A DNA stretch of 64,000 nucleotides from Collinsella sp. Its GTDB lineage: Bacteria; Actinomycetota; Coriobacteriia; Coriobacteriales; Coriobacteriaceae. The notes under the pieces were generated by a model, which saw nothing but the letters and a program-made list of their open reading frames with translations, ran no database searches and was not told where the DNA came from. Both the position numbers and the translations under genes were made by a program. This document shows, one piece after another, positions 17,506 to 25,668 of the stretch; position 1 is the stretch's first letter; each line of letters opens with the position of its first letter. Location: contig DXZT01000058.1 in the NCBI GenBank assembly GCA_019419545.1, positions 1 to 64,000 of the forward strand. The letters run 5' to 3'.

Positions 17506-18945
17506 ATGTCCGTTAACCCTGCCAGCGTCACCAACCCGCCCGCGCAGTTTCCCGAGGACTTTGTCTTTGGCGGCGCCACCGCTGCCTACCAGGTAGAAGG
17601 CGAGACCCGCACCCACGGAAAGGGCAAGGTCGCCTGGGACGACTTCCTGGAGGCCCAGGGGCGCTTCTCCCCCGATCCCGCTTCCGACTTCTACAACCAG
17701 TACCCCGTCGATCTGGAGCTGTGCGAGGAGTTTGGCATCAACGGCATCCGCCTCTCCATCGCCTGGAGCCGCATCTTCCCCAACGGTACCGGCGAAATCA
17801 ACCCCGAGGGTGTCCAGTTCTACCACGATCTCTTCGCCGAGTGCCACAAGCACCACGTTGAGCCGTTTGTCACGCTGCATCACTTCGATACGCCGCTGCC
17901 CCTCTTTGAGAAGGGCGACTTCCTCAACCGCGAGACCATCGACGCCTTTGTGGACTTTGCCACCTTCTGCTTTAAGGAGTACGCCGACCAGGTGACCTAC
18001 TGGTTCACCTTTAACGAGATCTGGGCCGACGCCTCCAACACCTACATCGAGGGCACCTTCCCCGGTGGCGTCAAGGCGCATCTGGCCGAGGCTTTCCAGT
18101 GCGAGCACAACATGATGCTCGCCCACGCCAAGGCAGTACTGGCCTTCCACAACGGCGGTTTTAAGGGCAAGATCGGCGTCATTCAGTCGTTGGAGTTTAA
18201 GTATCCGCTCAACGAGAACGACCCCGCCGACATCAAAGCCGCCAACAACGAGCACGTGCTGCAGAACCAGTTTCTGCTCGACGCCACCTTCCGCGGCGAC
18301 TATACCCCCGACACCCTCGAGTGCGCCAACCGCCTGGCTGCCGTCTCGGGCGGCACCATCGAGATCCTGGACGAGGATCTGGAAATCATGCGCGAGGCCG
18401 CGCTCTACAACGACTACCTGGGCGTTAACAACTACCAGTGCCGTTTTTTGAAGGCTTACGATGGCGAGAACGACCTGCACCACAACGGTACGGGCGAGAA
18501 GGGCACCGGCCGCTGGCGCGTTAAGGGCATTGGCGAGCACGTGAACAAGCCCGGCATCCCCACCACCGACTGGGACTGGATCATCTATCCCGAGGGCCTG
18601 TTCGATCTGCTCGTCTACATTAAGCAGCGCTACCCCAACTACAAGCAGATCTTCATCACCGAGAACGGCATGGGCTACAAGGACCCCTACAAGGACGGTT
18701 TTGTGGACGACCAGCCGCGCATCGACTACATCGAGCAGCACCTACGATGGTTGCTCAAGGCCATGGAGGTGGGCGTCAACGTGGGCGGCTACTTCCTGTG
18801 GAGCCTGCAGGACCAGTTCTCCTGGACCAATGGCTACAACAAGCGCTATGGCTTCTTCTACGTTGACTTTGAAACCCAGAAGCGCACGCCCAAGGCAAGC
18901 GCATACTGGTATAAGCACGTGGCGCAGACCCGTCGTCTGGACTAA
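17506..18945 (+). CDS. lacG: 6-phospho-beta-galactosidase/glucosidase, GH1 (module 1)
   Basis: This 479-residue GH1 enzyme hydrolyses the phosphorylated disaccharide made by the PTS. Acid/base Glu171 lies in WFTFNEI and nucleophile Glu386 in ITENGMGYKD. PEDFVFGGATAAYQVEG is the usual GH1 N-terminus. The fit to the LacG branch (GGTGEKGTGRWRVKG-like loop, TDWDWIIYPEGLFD) supports 6-phospho-galactoside use, matching the tagatose-6-phosphate genes nearby. The ribosome site before ATG 17506 is weak. A 6-phospho-glucosidase role is not excluded. Confidence 0.88.
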   Translation: MSVNPASVTNPPAQFPEDFVFGGATAAYQVEGETRTHGKGKVAWDDFLEAQGRFSPDPASDFYNQYPVDLELCEEFGINGIRLSIAWSRIFPNGTGEINPEGVQFYHDLFAECHKHHVEPFVTLHHFDTPLPLFEKGDFLNRETIDAFVDFATFCFKEYADQVTYWFTFNEIWADASNTYIEGTFPGGVKAHLAEAFQCEHNMMLAHAKAVLAFHNGGFKGKIGVIQSLEFKYPLNENDPADIKAANNEHVLQNQFLLDATFRGDYTPDTLECANRLAAVSGGTIEILDEDLEIMREAALYNDYLGVNNYQCRFLKAYDGENDLHHNGTGEKGTGRWRVKGIGEHVNKPGIPTTDWDWIIYPEGLFDLLVYIKQRYPNYKQIFITENGMGYKDPYKDGFVDDQPRIDYIEQHLRWLLKAMEVGVNVGGYFLWSLQDQFSWTNGYNKRYGFFYVDFETQKRTPKASAYWYKHVAQTRRLD

Positions 18946-18990
18946 AGACTAGCGGGGTTGCCTGCCCACATAACCTGTCCCCATTTCTCA

Positions 18991-19039
18991 GCCGGGGGCG
19001 GCACGTCACACGGCGCGCCGCCCCCGGCCTTTTTGTTTT
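18991..19039 (+). terminator. Rho-independent terminator of PTS module 1
   Basis: GCCGGGGGCGGC (18991-19002) pairs with 19017-19028, followed by CTTTTTGTTTT. Confidence 0.9.
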
Positions 19040-19059
19040 GAGCGGGTCGGCAACCATTT

Positions 19060-19197
19060 GTCTCGATCTGTAACATCTAGCCGAGTTTTTGGGTCCTAGC
19101 TGTTACAGATTGAGACGAACAGGATTGCTCTTTCCGAAGAATCTAAATCTGTAACACGTAGCCCGCTTTTGACCGTCTACCTGTTACAAATCGAGAC
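19060..19197. repeat. Tandem hairpin repeat array 1 (2 copies, ~80-bp monomer)
   Basis: Unit 1 (19060-19116) has arms GTCTCGATCTGTAACA and TGTTACAGATTGAGAC; unit 2 (19142-19197) has TCTAAATCTGTAACA and TGTTACAAATCGAGAC. The GTAACA words are 81 bp apart. Same family as the arrays at 24.07 and 29.04 kb. Confidence 0.9.
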
Positions 19198-19211
19198 AAA
19201 CGGAGTAGGAC

Positions 19212-20240
19212 CTAACCCCGTATGTCCCTAACAGTCGAGCGTTCGACCAGCGTACTCGGCACATGAATCGCCTCGATAGACGAGCTCTCTCCAATCGCCG
19301 CCTCAAACGCAAGCTTACCGACACCGCGCAAATCAAATCGCAGCGTCGTCAGTCGATTGTGAGGAACAAGTCCCTCGAGTGCGTCGTCGATACCAACCAC
19401 GCTCACGTCGTCGGGCACGGACAGGCCCGCGTTCTCGAGCGCGGCGATAACGCCCAGCGCCATCTGGTCATTTGCCGCAAGCACGGCAGTCGGCGCCTGC
19501 GACCCGCCGGCAAGCACCTCGGCCGCAATCCGCTCGCCCATGGCGTACCCACTGTCCGCACTCCAATCGCCACGCAGCATCGGAGCGGCATCGACATGAG
19601 CACGACCCAGCGTATCGCGCCAACCGGCCTCACGAAAACGCGAGGAAATCGAGTTTTCCGGACCCGCCACAAACCGCATATTCGAGTGACCATGTTCCAG
19701 CAGATAATTGGTCAACAGCTCGCACGAACCATACTGGTCGGAGTCGATCGTCGTGCAGCGCGGATGCGCATACATGGACAGGATGACCGTTCGCACTCCC
19801 GGCTGGGGAACAAACTCCTCAAAATCGGGAGCCATGCGGTTCATGTTGAGAATCATGCCGTCGACGGGTCGCTCGACCATGCGGCGCGAGGCATCGGCAA
19901 GTGTATAGGGCTTGTCGCCGCCCATCTCGATCATAGTGACGGCAAAATCGTGCTCGCGCGCCGCTTGCATGATACCCTCGAGCGTCGCCAGGTTACCGAC
20001 ACGTGTGATGTTGTACATGCACAGGCCAATAGAACGATACGACCCGCCGCGCAACGCCGCTCCAGCAAAATTGGGACGAAAGCCCAGCTCTTCCATGGCG
20101 GCCAGCACACGCTTGCGCGTCTTTTCCGTCACGTTGGGCATACCGTTGACCACGCGAGACACAGTCTGGCGGCTCACGCCAGCGAGCGCCGCAACCTCTG
20201 CCGCGCTCGCCGAATGACCATTCCTTGTCTGCTGAGCCAT
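19212..20240 (-). CDS. LacI-family regulator of PTS module 2
   Basis: The protein (342 residues from ATG 20240) has the HTH SAAEVAALAGVSRQTVSRVV and a C-terminal sensor domain with DVSVVGIDDALEGLVPHNRL. An in-frame extension to 20297 exists; a GTG at 20249 with GGGAAGCAGG upstream is an alternative start. It is divergent from the GH1-EIICB pair of module 2, with two perfect and one partial ATGnnnACGTnnnCAT sites between. The recognition helix begins Ser-Arg-Gln. Confidence 0.88.
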   Translation of the reverse strand: MAQQTRNGHSASAAEVAALAGVSRQTVSRVVNGMPNVTEKTRKRVLAAMEELGFRPNFAGAALRGGSYRSIGLCMYNITRVGNLATLEGIMQAAREHDFAVTMIEMGGDKPYTLADASRRMVERPVDGMILNMNRMAPDFEEFVPQPGVRTVILSMYAHPRCTTIDSDQYGSCELLTNYLLEHGHSNMRFVAGPENSISSRFREAGWRDTLGRAHVDAAPMLRGDWSADSGYAMGERIAAEVLAGGSQAPTAVLAANDQMALGVIAALENAGLSVPDDVSVVGIDDALEGLVPHNRLTTLRFDLRGVGKLAFEAAIGESSSIEAIHVPSTLVERSTVRDIRG

Positions 20241-20383
20241 GCCTTCCACGCTAACCTGCTTCCCAACTATTCCCCGCGCCCATGGCGCATCGTACATACA
20301 TCGATAACGTGCTCATGATACCCGAGCCCTATACCACAACATGAAAACTTCTGTCAATCAAAACCGCTTACCGAACAAATACA

Positions 20384-20394
20384 ACCGTTCGCGG
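20384..20394. promoter_or_regulatory. ACCGTTCGCGG motif, module 2 promoter
   Basis: One base from ACCGTTCACGG. The divergent space 20241-20590 also holds a partial LacI site at 20301-20316 (TCGATAACGTGCTCAT). Confidence 0.45.
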
Positions 20395-20432
20395 CTGTTT
20401 GAAGTTGTTTTGTTTCTATACATCCCAGCCGG

Positions 20433-20448
20433 ATGTTAACGTGCTCAT
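20433..20448. promoter_or_regulatory. LacI-type operator (module 2)
   Basis: ATGTTAACGTGCTCAT fits the dyad exactly. Confidence 0.8.
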
Positions 20449-20454
20449 TGTCAA

Positions 20455-20470
20455 ATGTTCACGTGCTCAT
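20455..20470. promoter_or_regulatory. LacI-type operator (module 2)
   Basis: ATGTTCACGTGCTCAT fits the dyad exactly and starts 22 bp after the previous site, i.e. two helical turns, so two dimers could bind the same face. Confidence 0.8.
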
Positions 20471-20590
20471 TTTGGTTCTAATCATTTTAAGATAGTGTTT
20501 ATCGGGCTTTTTCACCGCTGAACGCTAACCAGGGAGCCTCCTGAGCGCAAACGCACAATATCGAACAGCGAGACGAGAGGGTGTATGCAT

Positions 20591-22033
20591 ATGTCTTTGC
20601 TAAACCGCGTACAGCAGCTGCCGAAGGGCTTTGTTTGGGGCGCCGCAACCGCCGCGTACCAAACGGAAGGTTCCACGAAGGTGGCAGGCAAGGGTAAGAC
20701 CATGTGGGACGATTACCTTGTCGCCCAGGGTCGCTTTTTGCCCGACCCGGCCAGTGATTTCTACAACCGCTACGAGGAGGATATCCGCCTTTCTGCCGAG
20801 CATGGACTCAACGCCATCCGTGTGTCCATCGCCTGGACCCGCATCTTCCCCAACGGCGACGATGCCGAGCCCCTCGCCGAGGGCGTTAAGCACTACCACG
20901 AGCTGTTCGCCTGCTGCAAAAAGTATGGCGTCGAGCCCTATGTGTCCCTGCATCACTTTGACTCCCCCGCCGCCCTGTTCAACCAGGGCGACTGGCTCAA
21001 CCGCAAGACCGTCGACGCCTATGTGCGCTATGCCGAGTTCTGCTTCCGCGAGTTCCGCGAGGTCAAGAATTGGTTCACCATCAACGAGCTCATCAGCCTC
21101 TCGCACTCCCAATACATCCAAGGCAACTTCCCGCCCAACCATCACTTTGATGTGACGAGCGGCATCCAGAGCCAGCACAACGAGCTCGTTGCCCACGCCC
21201 GCGCCGTCAACCTGTATAAGGATCTTGACGAGACCGAGCACCTGGGCGGACGCATTGGCATGGTCAACGTCCTGACGCCGGCATATCCTGCCACAGACTC
21301 GCCCGCCGACCAGCACGCCGCCGACCTGTACAACGCCTTCTACACCGACTTCATCATGGACGGCGCCTTCCTGGGTCACTACTCCGCGCGCACCCTCTCA
21401 CTCATCAACGAGATTCTGCGTGCCAACAACGCCACGCTTACGGTTGAGGACAGCGACATGGAGGAGCTCGCCAAGGCGGCGCCCCGCAACGATATGTTCG
21501 GCCTCAACTACTATCAGTCGGCGTTTATCGCCGCCTACGATGGCGAGTCCACCAACAGCTTTAACGGCACCGGAGACAAGGGCACCTCGTGCTTTAAGTT
21601 TAAGGGCGTCGGGCAGCAGGTCGATATGCCGGGTATCCCCACCACCGACTGGGATTGGCTCATCTACCCGCAAGGCCTCTACGACACGCTCAAGCACATC
21701 AGCGCCACCTATCCCAACCTCCCCGTCATCTATATCACCGAAAACGGCCTGGGCCACAAGGACCCCGAGCCTGACGCAAACGGCATCGTCGCCGATCCCG
21801 AGCGCATCGACTTTGTCGACCAGCACATGGAGAAGGTGCTCCGGGCGCGCGCCGAGGGCGTCGACGTCCAGGGCTACTTTATCTGGAGCCTGCAGGACCA
21901 GTTCTCGTGGGCCAACGGCTATAACAAGCGCTACGGCCTGTTCTACATCGACTTCGACACGCAAAAACGCTACATCAAGCAGTCGGCACTCTGGTACAAG
22001 GAGCTCGCCGACACTATGGCGGACGCGCAGTAG
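20591..22033 (+). CDS. GH1 6-phospho-beta-glycosidase (module 2)
   Basis: This GH1 enzyme (480 residues) has acid/base Glu166 in WFTINEL and nucleophile Glu384 in ITENGLGHKD. ATG 20591 is preferred over 20585 because GAGAGGG then sits 9 nt away. Its N-terminus (KGFVWGAATAAYQTEG) and the loop around WFTINELISL differ from the other two GH1 proteins, and it precedes rather than follows its EIICB, so a different phosphorylated disaccharide is likely. Galactoside versus glucoside cannot be decided here. Confidence 0.88.
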   Translation: MSLLNRVQQLPKGFVWGAATAAYQTEGSTKVAGKGKTMWDDYLVAQGRFLPDPASDFYNRYEEDIRLSAEHGLNAIRVSIAWTRIFPNGDDAEPLAEGVKHYHELFACCKKYGVEPYVSLHHFDSPAALFNQGDWLNRKTVDAYVRYAEFCFREFREVKNWFTINELISLSHSQYIQGNFPPNHHFDVTSGIQSQHNELVAHARAVNLYKDLDETEHLGGRIGMVNVLTPAYPATDSPADQHAADLYNAFYTDFIMDGAFLGHYSARTLSLINEILRANNATLTVEDSDMEELAKAAPRNDMFGLNYYQSAFIAAYDGESTNSFNGTGDKGTSCFKFKGVGQQVDMPGIPTTDWDWLIYPQGLYDTLKHISATYPNLPVIYITENGLGHKDPEPDANGIVADPERIDFVDQHMEKVLRARAEGVDVQGYFIWSLQDQFSWANGYNKRYGLFYIDFDTQKRYIKQSALWYKELADTMADAQ

Positions 22034-22209
22034 CGCATCGCCTCGCTTTCCCCCGAGAGCGGAGCGGCCCTATGCGATACAAACCCAGCCGCTCCCCTCT
22101 CTCCCCCTGGGACCGACCCCGCCTGCACCCGGGCTTTTAGCAAGCGGGAGACCATATAGGTTTTCAACGTCCATGCCATTAAGATTTCATGCAAAGAGGA
22201 GCGTGAACT

Positions 22210-23970
22210 ATGGAATCGATCGTTAAGTTCTTGGAGAAAGGTCAGCCGTACTTCGACAAGGTCTCTAAGAACATCTACCTTCAGGCCATTAAAGACGGCT
22301 TTTTGGCAGCAATGCCCATCATCCTGTCTTCTTCTGTCTTCCTGCTTATTTCGACCCTGCCGGGCGTTGTCGCCACGGTCGGCGGCTTTACGCTGCCCGA
22401 CTGGTGGAACGTCGACGTCGTGAACTTCTGCAACAAGGTTTACAACTTCACGATGGGCGTCGTGGGCATCATGGTCGCCGGCACCACCGCAAGCGCGCTG
22501 ACCGGCTCCAAGAACCGCCGCATGCCTGCCGGCAAGGCCATCAACGCCACGAGCACCATGGTCGCCGCCATGTGCGCTATGCTCATCTTGGCCGTTACCC
22601 AGACGAGTGCCAAGATCGACGGCGCCGATGTCTCGGTGTTCTTTACCGACAACATGGGCACCAAGGGCCTACTGAGCTCCTTTGTCGCCGCATTTGCCAC
22701 GGTCAACATCTATGCCTTCTGCATTAAGCGAGACATCACCATCAAGCTGCCCAAAGAAGTCCCCGGCGCCATCGCCCAGAACTTCCGCGACATCTTCGCC
22801 TTCAGCTTCTCCATCCTGTTTGTCGCCGTCATCGACGTTATCTGCCGCACCTGCTTGGCCGTCCCGTTTGCCAACGTCATCTCCACGCTGGTGAGCCCGC
22901 TGTTCGCCGCTGCCGATTCCTACGCCGGCCTCGCCCTCATCTGGTTCATGATCCCGCTGTTCTGGTTCATGGGCATCCACGGCCCCTCGGTCGTTAAGCC
23001 TGCCCTCAACGCCGCGCTGTTTGGCAACATCACCACCAACCTCGCCACGCTGCAGGCCGGCGGTCACCCCGCCCTCGCCCTGACCGAGAACTTCGGTAAC
23101 TACATCGGCGAACTCGGCGGCACCGGCGCCACGTTCATTGTCCCGATCATCTTCCTGCTCTTTATGCGCTCCAAGCAGCTCAAGGCCGTCGGCAAAGCCT
23201 CTGTCGTACCCGTGATGTTCGCCGTCAACGAACCGCTGCTGTTCGCCGCGCCCATCATCCTCAACCCGTACTTCCTGATCCCGTTCCTGTTTGCCCCCGT
23301 GGCCAACGTCCTCATTGGTAAGTTCTTCATCGACTTTTTGGGCATGAACGGCTTTATCTATGCCATGCCGTGGGCACTCCCCGGACCGATCGGCACCTTC
23401 ATCGACACCAACTTCCAGCCGATCTCTCTGGTCCTGGTTGTCGTCCTGCTGGTCGTTGACTTCTTAATCTACTACCCGTTCTGCAAGGCCTACGACAACG
23501 TCCTGTGCAAGCAGGAGGCCGAGACCCTGGCCGAAGAAGAGGCCGAGGAGACCAAGGCCGTCAAGACCGCTGCCGCCCCCGCCGTTGAGGCTCCTGTTGT
23601 CGAGACCGCTTCTGCCACTGAGGCCTCCGCAGCTCCGTCCGCCCTTAAGGGCAAGGATCTGAGGGTTCTGGTTCTGTGCGCTGGCGCCGGCACCTCTGCA
23701 CTGCTCGCCAACGCGCTTAAGGAAGGCGCCGACGAGCTGGGCATCGACATTACCGCCAACGCCGGTGCCTACGGCAGCCACTACGCCATCATGGACCAGT
23801 ACAACGTCATCGTCCTGGCTCCGCAGGTTCGCACCTATTACAACGAGATGAAGGCCGACACCGACCGCCTGGGCATCACGCTGCTGTCGCCCAAGGGCAA
23901 ACAGTACATCGACCTCACTAAGGATCCCAAGGGTGCCGTCGCCTGGATCGAGGAAAACCTCGAGGCATAA
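22210..23970 (+). CDS. PTS lactose/cellobiose-family EIICB (module 2)
   Basis: The 586-residue EIICB has the membrane EIIC domain (about 1-430), an Ala/Glu/Val-rich linker (about 440-480) and an EIIB domain with phosphocysteine Cys490 in VLCAGAGTSALLANAL. ATG 22210 follows AAAGAGGAG. It lies 176 bp after its GH1 gene and ends near a strong hairpin. No EIIA is fused or adjacent. Confidence 0.92.
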   Translation: MESIVKFLEKGQPYFDKVSKNIYLQAIKDGFLAAMPIILSSSVFLLISTLPGVVATVGGFTLPDWWNVDVVNFCNKVYNFTMGVVGIMVAGTTASALTGSKNRRMPAGKAINATSTMVAAMCAMLILAVTQTSAKIDGADVSVFFTDNMGTKGLLSSFVAAFATVNIYAFCIKRDITIKLPKEVPGAIAQNFRDIFAFSFSILFVAVIDVICRTCLAVPFANVISTLVSPLFAAADSYAGLALIWFMIPLFWFMGIHGPSVVKPALNAALFGNITTNLATLQAGGHPALALTENFGNYIGELGGTGATFIVPIIFLLFMRSKQLKAVGKASVVPVMFAVNEPLLFAAPIILNPYFLIPFLFAPVANVLIGKFFIDFLGMNGFIYAMPWALPGPIGTFIDTNFQPISLVLVVVLLVVDFLIYYPFCKAYDNVLCKQEAETLAEEEAEETKAVKTAAAPAVEAPVVETASATEASAAPSALKGKDLRVLVLCAGAGTSALLANALKEGADELGIDITANAGAYGSHYAIMDQYNVIVLAPQVRTYYNEMKADTDRLGITLLSPKGKQYIDLTKDPKGAVAWIEENLEA

Positions 23971-24000
23971 GACGCTGACGCCACCTACCGCCCGCAGAAA

Positions 24001-24044
24001 AAAATGGCCCGTGCATCGATGCGTGATGCGCGGGCCATTTTGTT
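24001..24044. terminator. Terminator of PTS module 2
   Basis: AAAATGGCCCG and CGGGCCATTTT flank a structured loop; A- and T-runs at the two sides allow use in both directions. Confidence 0.85.
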
Positions 24045-24071
24045 TAGACCGCACCCGTCCTCCTGTTCATC

Positions 24072-24365
24072 TTAATCTGTAACATCTAGCCGAGTTTTTG
24101 GGTCCCAGCTGTTACAGATCGAGGTGAACGCACAGGCCAAGCCAAAAATCTCAATCTGTAACATGTAGACCGCTTTTGACCGCTTAGATGTTACAGATCG
24201 AGACAAACAGATGGGTCAATCCAATCAATCTAGATCTGTAACACCTGGCTGGTCATTTCACTCCTAACTGTTACAGATCGAGACAAACGGAATAAGCCGG
24301 GCCGAATTGTCTAAATCTGTAACATCTAGCCGAGTTTTCGGGTCCCACCTGTTACAGATTTAGAC
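24072..24365. repeat. Tandem hairpin repeat array 2 (4 copies, ~80-bp monomer)
   Basis: Units at 24072-24123, 24151-24204, 24231-24284 and 24309-24365. Their GTAACA words are 79, 80 and 81 bp apart. In the last unit the outer stem changes to GTCTAAATCTGTAACA and the other arm changes to match perfectly. The array fills the convergent space between EIICB and LacI of module 3. Confidence 0.92.
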
Positions 24366-24382
24366 GAGCAGGCCGAGCACGT

Positions 24383-25384
24383 CTACGCCCGCAGATCCCT
24401 TACGCTGGAACGCTCGACCAACACGCCCGAGACGAGCGTACGACTTCTGGAGCTCGGGGCTTCCAGACCTGCGACGACCTCATTGAGCGCACGGATGCCC
24501 AGTTCGCGGTGGCGAAACTTCACCGACGTCAGAATCGAGTTGGGAATCGTCTTGTAAAGCTCATCGTCGAAGCCGATCACGGACACGTCGTCGGGCACAC
24601 TGTGCCCTTTGTCACGTAGAGCCATCATCACGCCGTTTGCCATACAGTCGTTAGCAGCGAGGACCGCCGTGCAATCGGGTTTATCAGCAAGCACAAGGCC
24701 CGCGGCATAGCCACTATCCGCATTCCAATCGCCTTGCAGAGGCTCGGGCGGCTCAATGCCACGCGCCTCGAGCGCCGCTCGCCAACCTTTCATACGGCAC
24801 TGGCTCGACAGCGACTCTTTCTTACCCGAAACGAAATACACGTTCTTGTGACCATGATCCAAGAAGTACTTGCACGCCATGCGCGCGCCACCCTCTTGGT
24901 CGTCACTGACGGTGGAGCAGGTAGGATGCTCCATCGGCGTAATAATCACCGTCTTGAGGTCTTTCGGCGCCTCAAAGGTATCAAAGTCATCGACCATCTG
25001 GCGCAGGTTAAAAATCATGCCGTCGACGGGAAGCTGCGACATCCTACGCGCCGCTTCGGCAAGGGTCATCTTCTCCCCCGCCCGCTTTTTGATCATCGTG
25101 AGCGCAAAGCCTCGCTCTTCGGCGGCATCGGCGATACCGTCAATCATGTCCACGGCACCGCCCGACAAGTGGAACATCACCACGCCGATGCACCCGTAAC
25201 GGCCCAACTTGAGTGAACGCGCGGCAAAGTTCGCCCGGAACCCGAGCACCTCCATTGCCGAATGAACCTTATCGCGTGTCGACTCTCGCACGCTATCGGG
25301 CTCGTTGATCACACGCGACACCGTCTTGAGAGAAACGCCCGCGGCAATCGCCACATCGTTCATCGAGACGTTTTTCTTGTCCAT
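24383..25384 (-). CDS. LacI-family regulator of PTS module 3
   Basis: The 333-residue protein from ATG 25384 has the HTH SMNDVAIAAGVSLKTVSRVI and a sensor domain with DVSVIGFDDELYKTIPNSIL. A longer in-frame start at 25462 would add 26 residues before the HTH, which the family lacks. It is divergent from EIICB of module 3. A perfect palindromic operator, ATGACAACGTTGTCAT, lies between. The recognition helix begins Ser-Leu-Lys, the most distinct of the four. Confidence 0.88.
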   Translation of the reverse strand: MDKKNVSMNDVAIAAGVSLKTVSRVINEPDSVRESTRDKVHSAMEVLGFRANFAARSLKLGRYGCIGVVMFHLSGGAVDMIDGIADAAEERGFALTMIKKRAGEKMTLAEAARRMSQLPVDGMIFNLRQMVDDFDTFEAPKDLKTVIITPMEHPTCSTVSDDQEGGARMACKYFLDHGHKNVYFVSGKKESLSSQCRMKGWRAALEARGIEPPEPLQGDWNADSGYAAGLVLADKPDCTAVLAANDCMANGVMMALRDKGHSVPDDVSVIGFDDELYKTIPNSILTSVKFRHRELGIRALNEVVAGLEAPSSRSRTLVSGVLVERSSVRDLRA

Positions 25385-25466
25385 CGTTGCCACTGCTTCT
25401 CCACTCGGTTCTCTATCGCTTGTTTTTTGCGTTCTAGCATACACTACCTGCCCGACTGACAAATCA

Positions 25467-25478
25467 ACCGTTTACCGG
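25467..25478. promoter_or_regulatory. ACCGTTTACCGG motif, module 3 promoter
   Basis: A variant of ACCGTTCACGG with T at position 7 and C at 10; the same variant occurs at 45312. Confidence 0.45.
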
Positions 25479-25547
25479 ACAATATTGACCACTCACCCGT
25501 ATATCCTTGTTGCTCTTTCAAAAATGTCTTACGTTGTCATTAACGAA

Positions 25548-25563
25548 ATGACAACGTTGTCAT
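25548..25563. promoter_or_regulatory. LacI-type operator, perfect 16-bp palindrome (module 3)
   Basis: ATGACAACGTTGTCAT is identical on both strands and fits ATGnnnACGTnnnCAT. A half-site ACGTTGTCAT lies at 25531-25540. Confidence 0.85.
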
Positions 25564-25668
25564 TTCGCAATGCCTTCCTTAAGCAGGAAGGTTTCCGGGC
25601 AGTCCTGACCATCCATCGACGACCAGTTCCATCCACATGCATCGCGCATCGAACAGCAAAGGAGCTCT

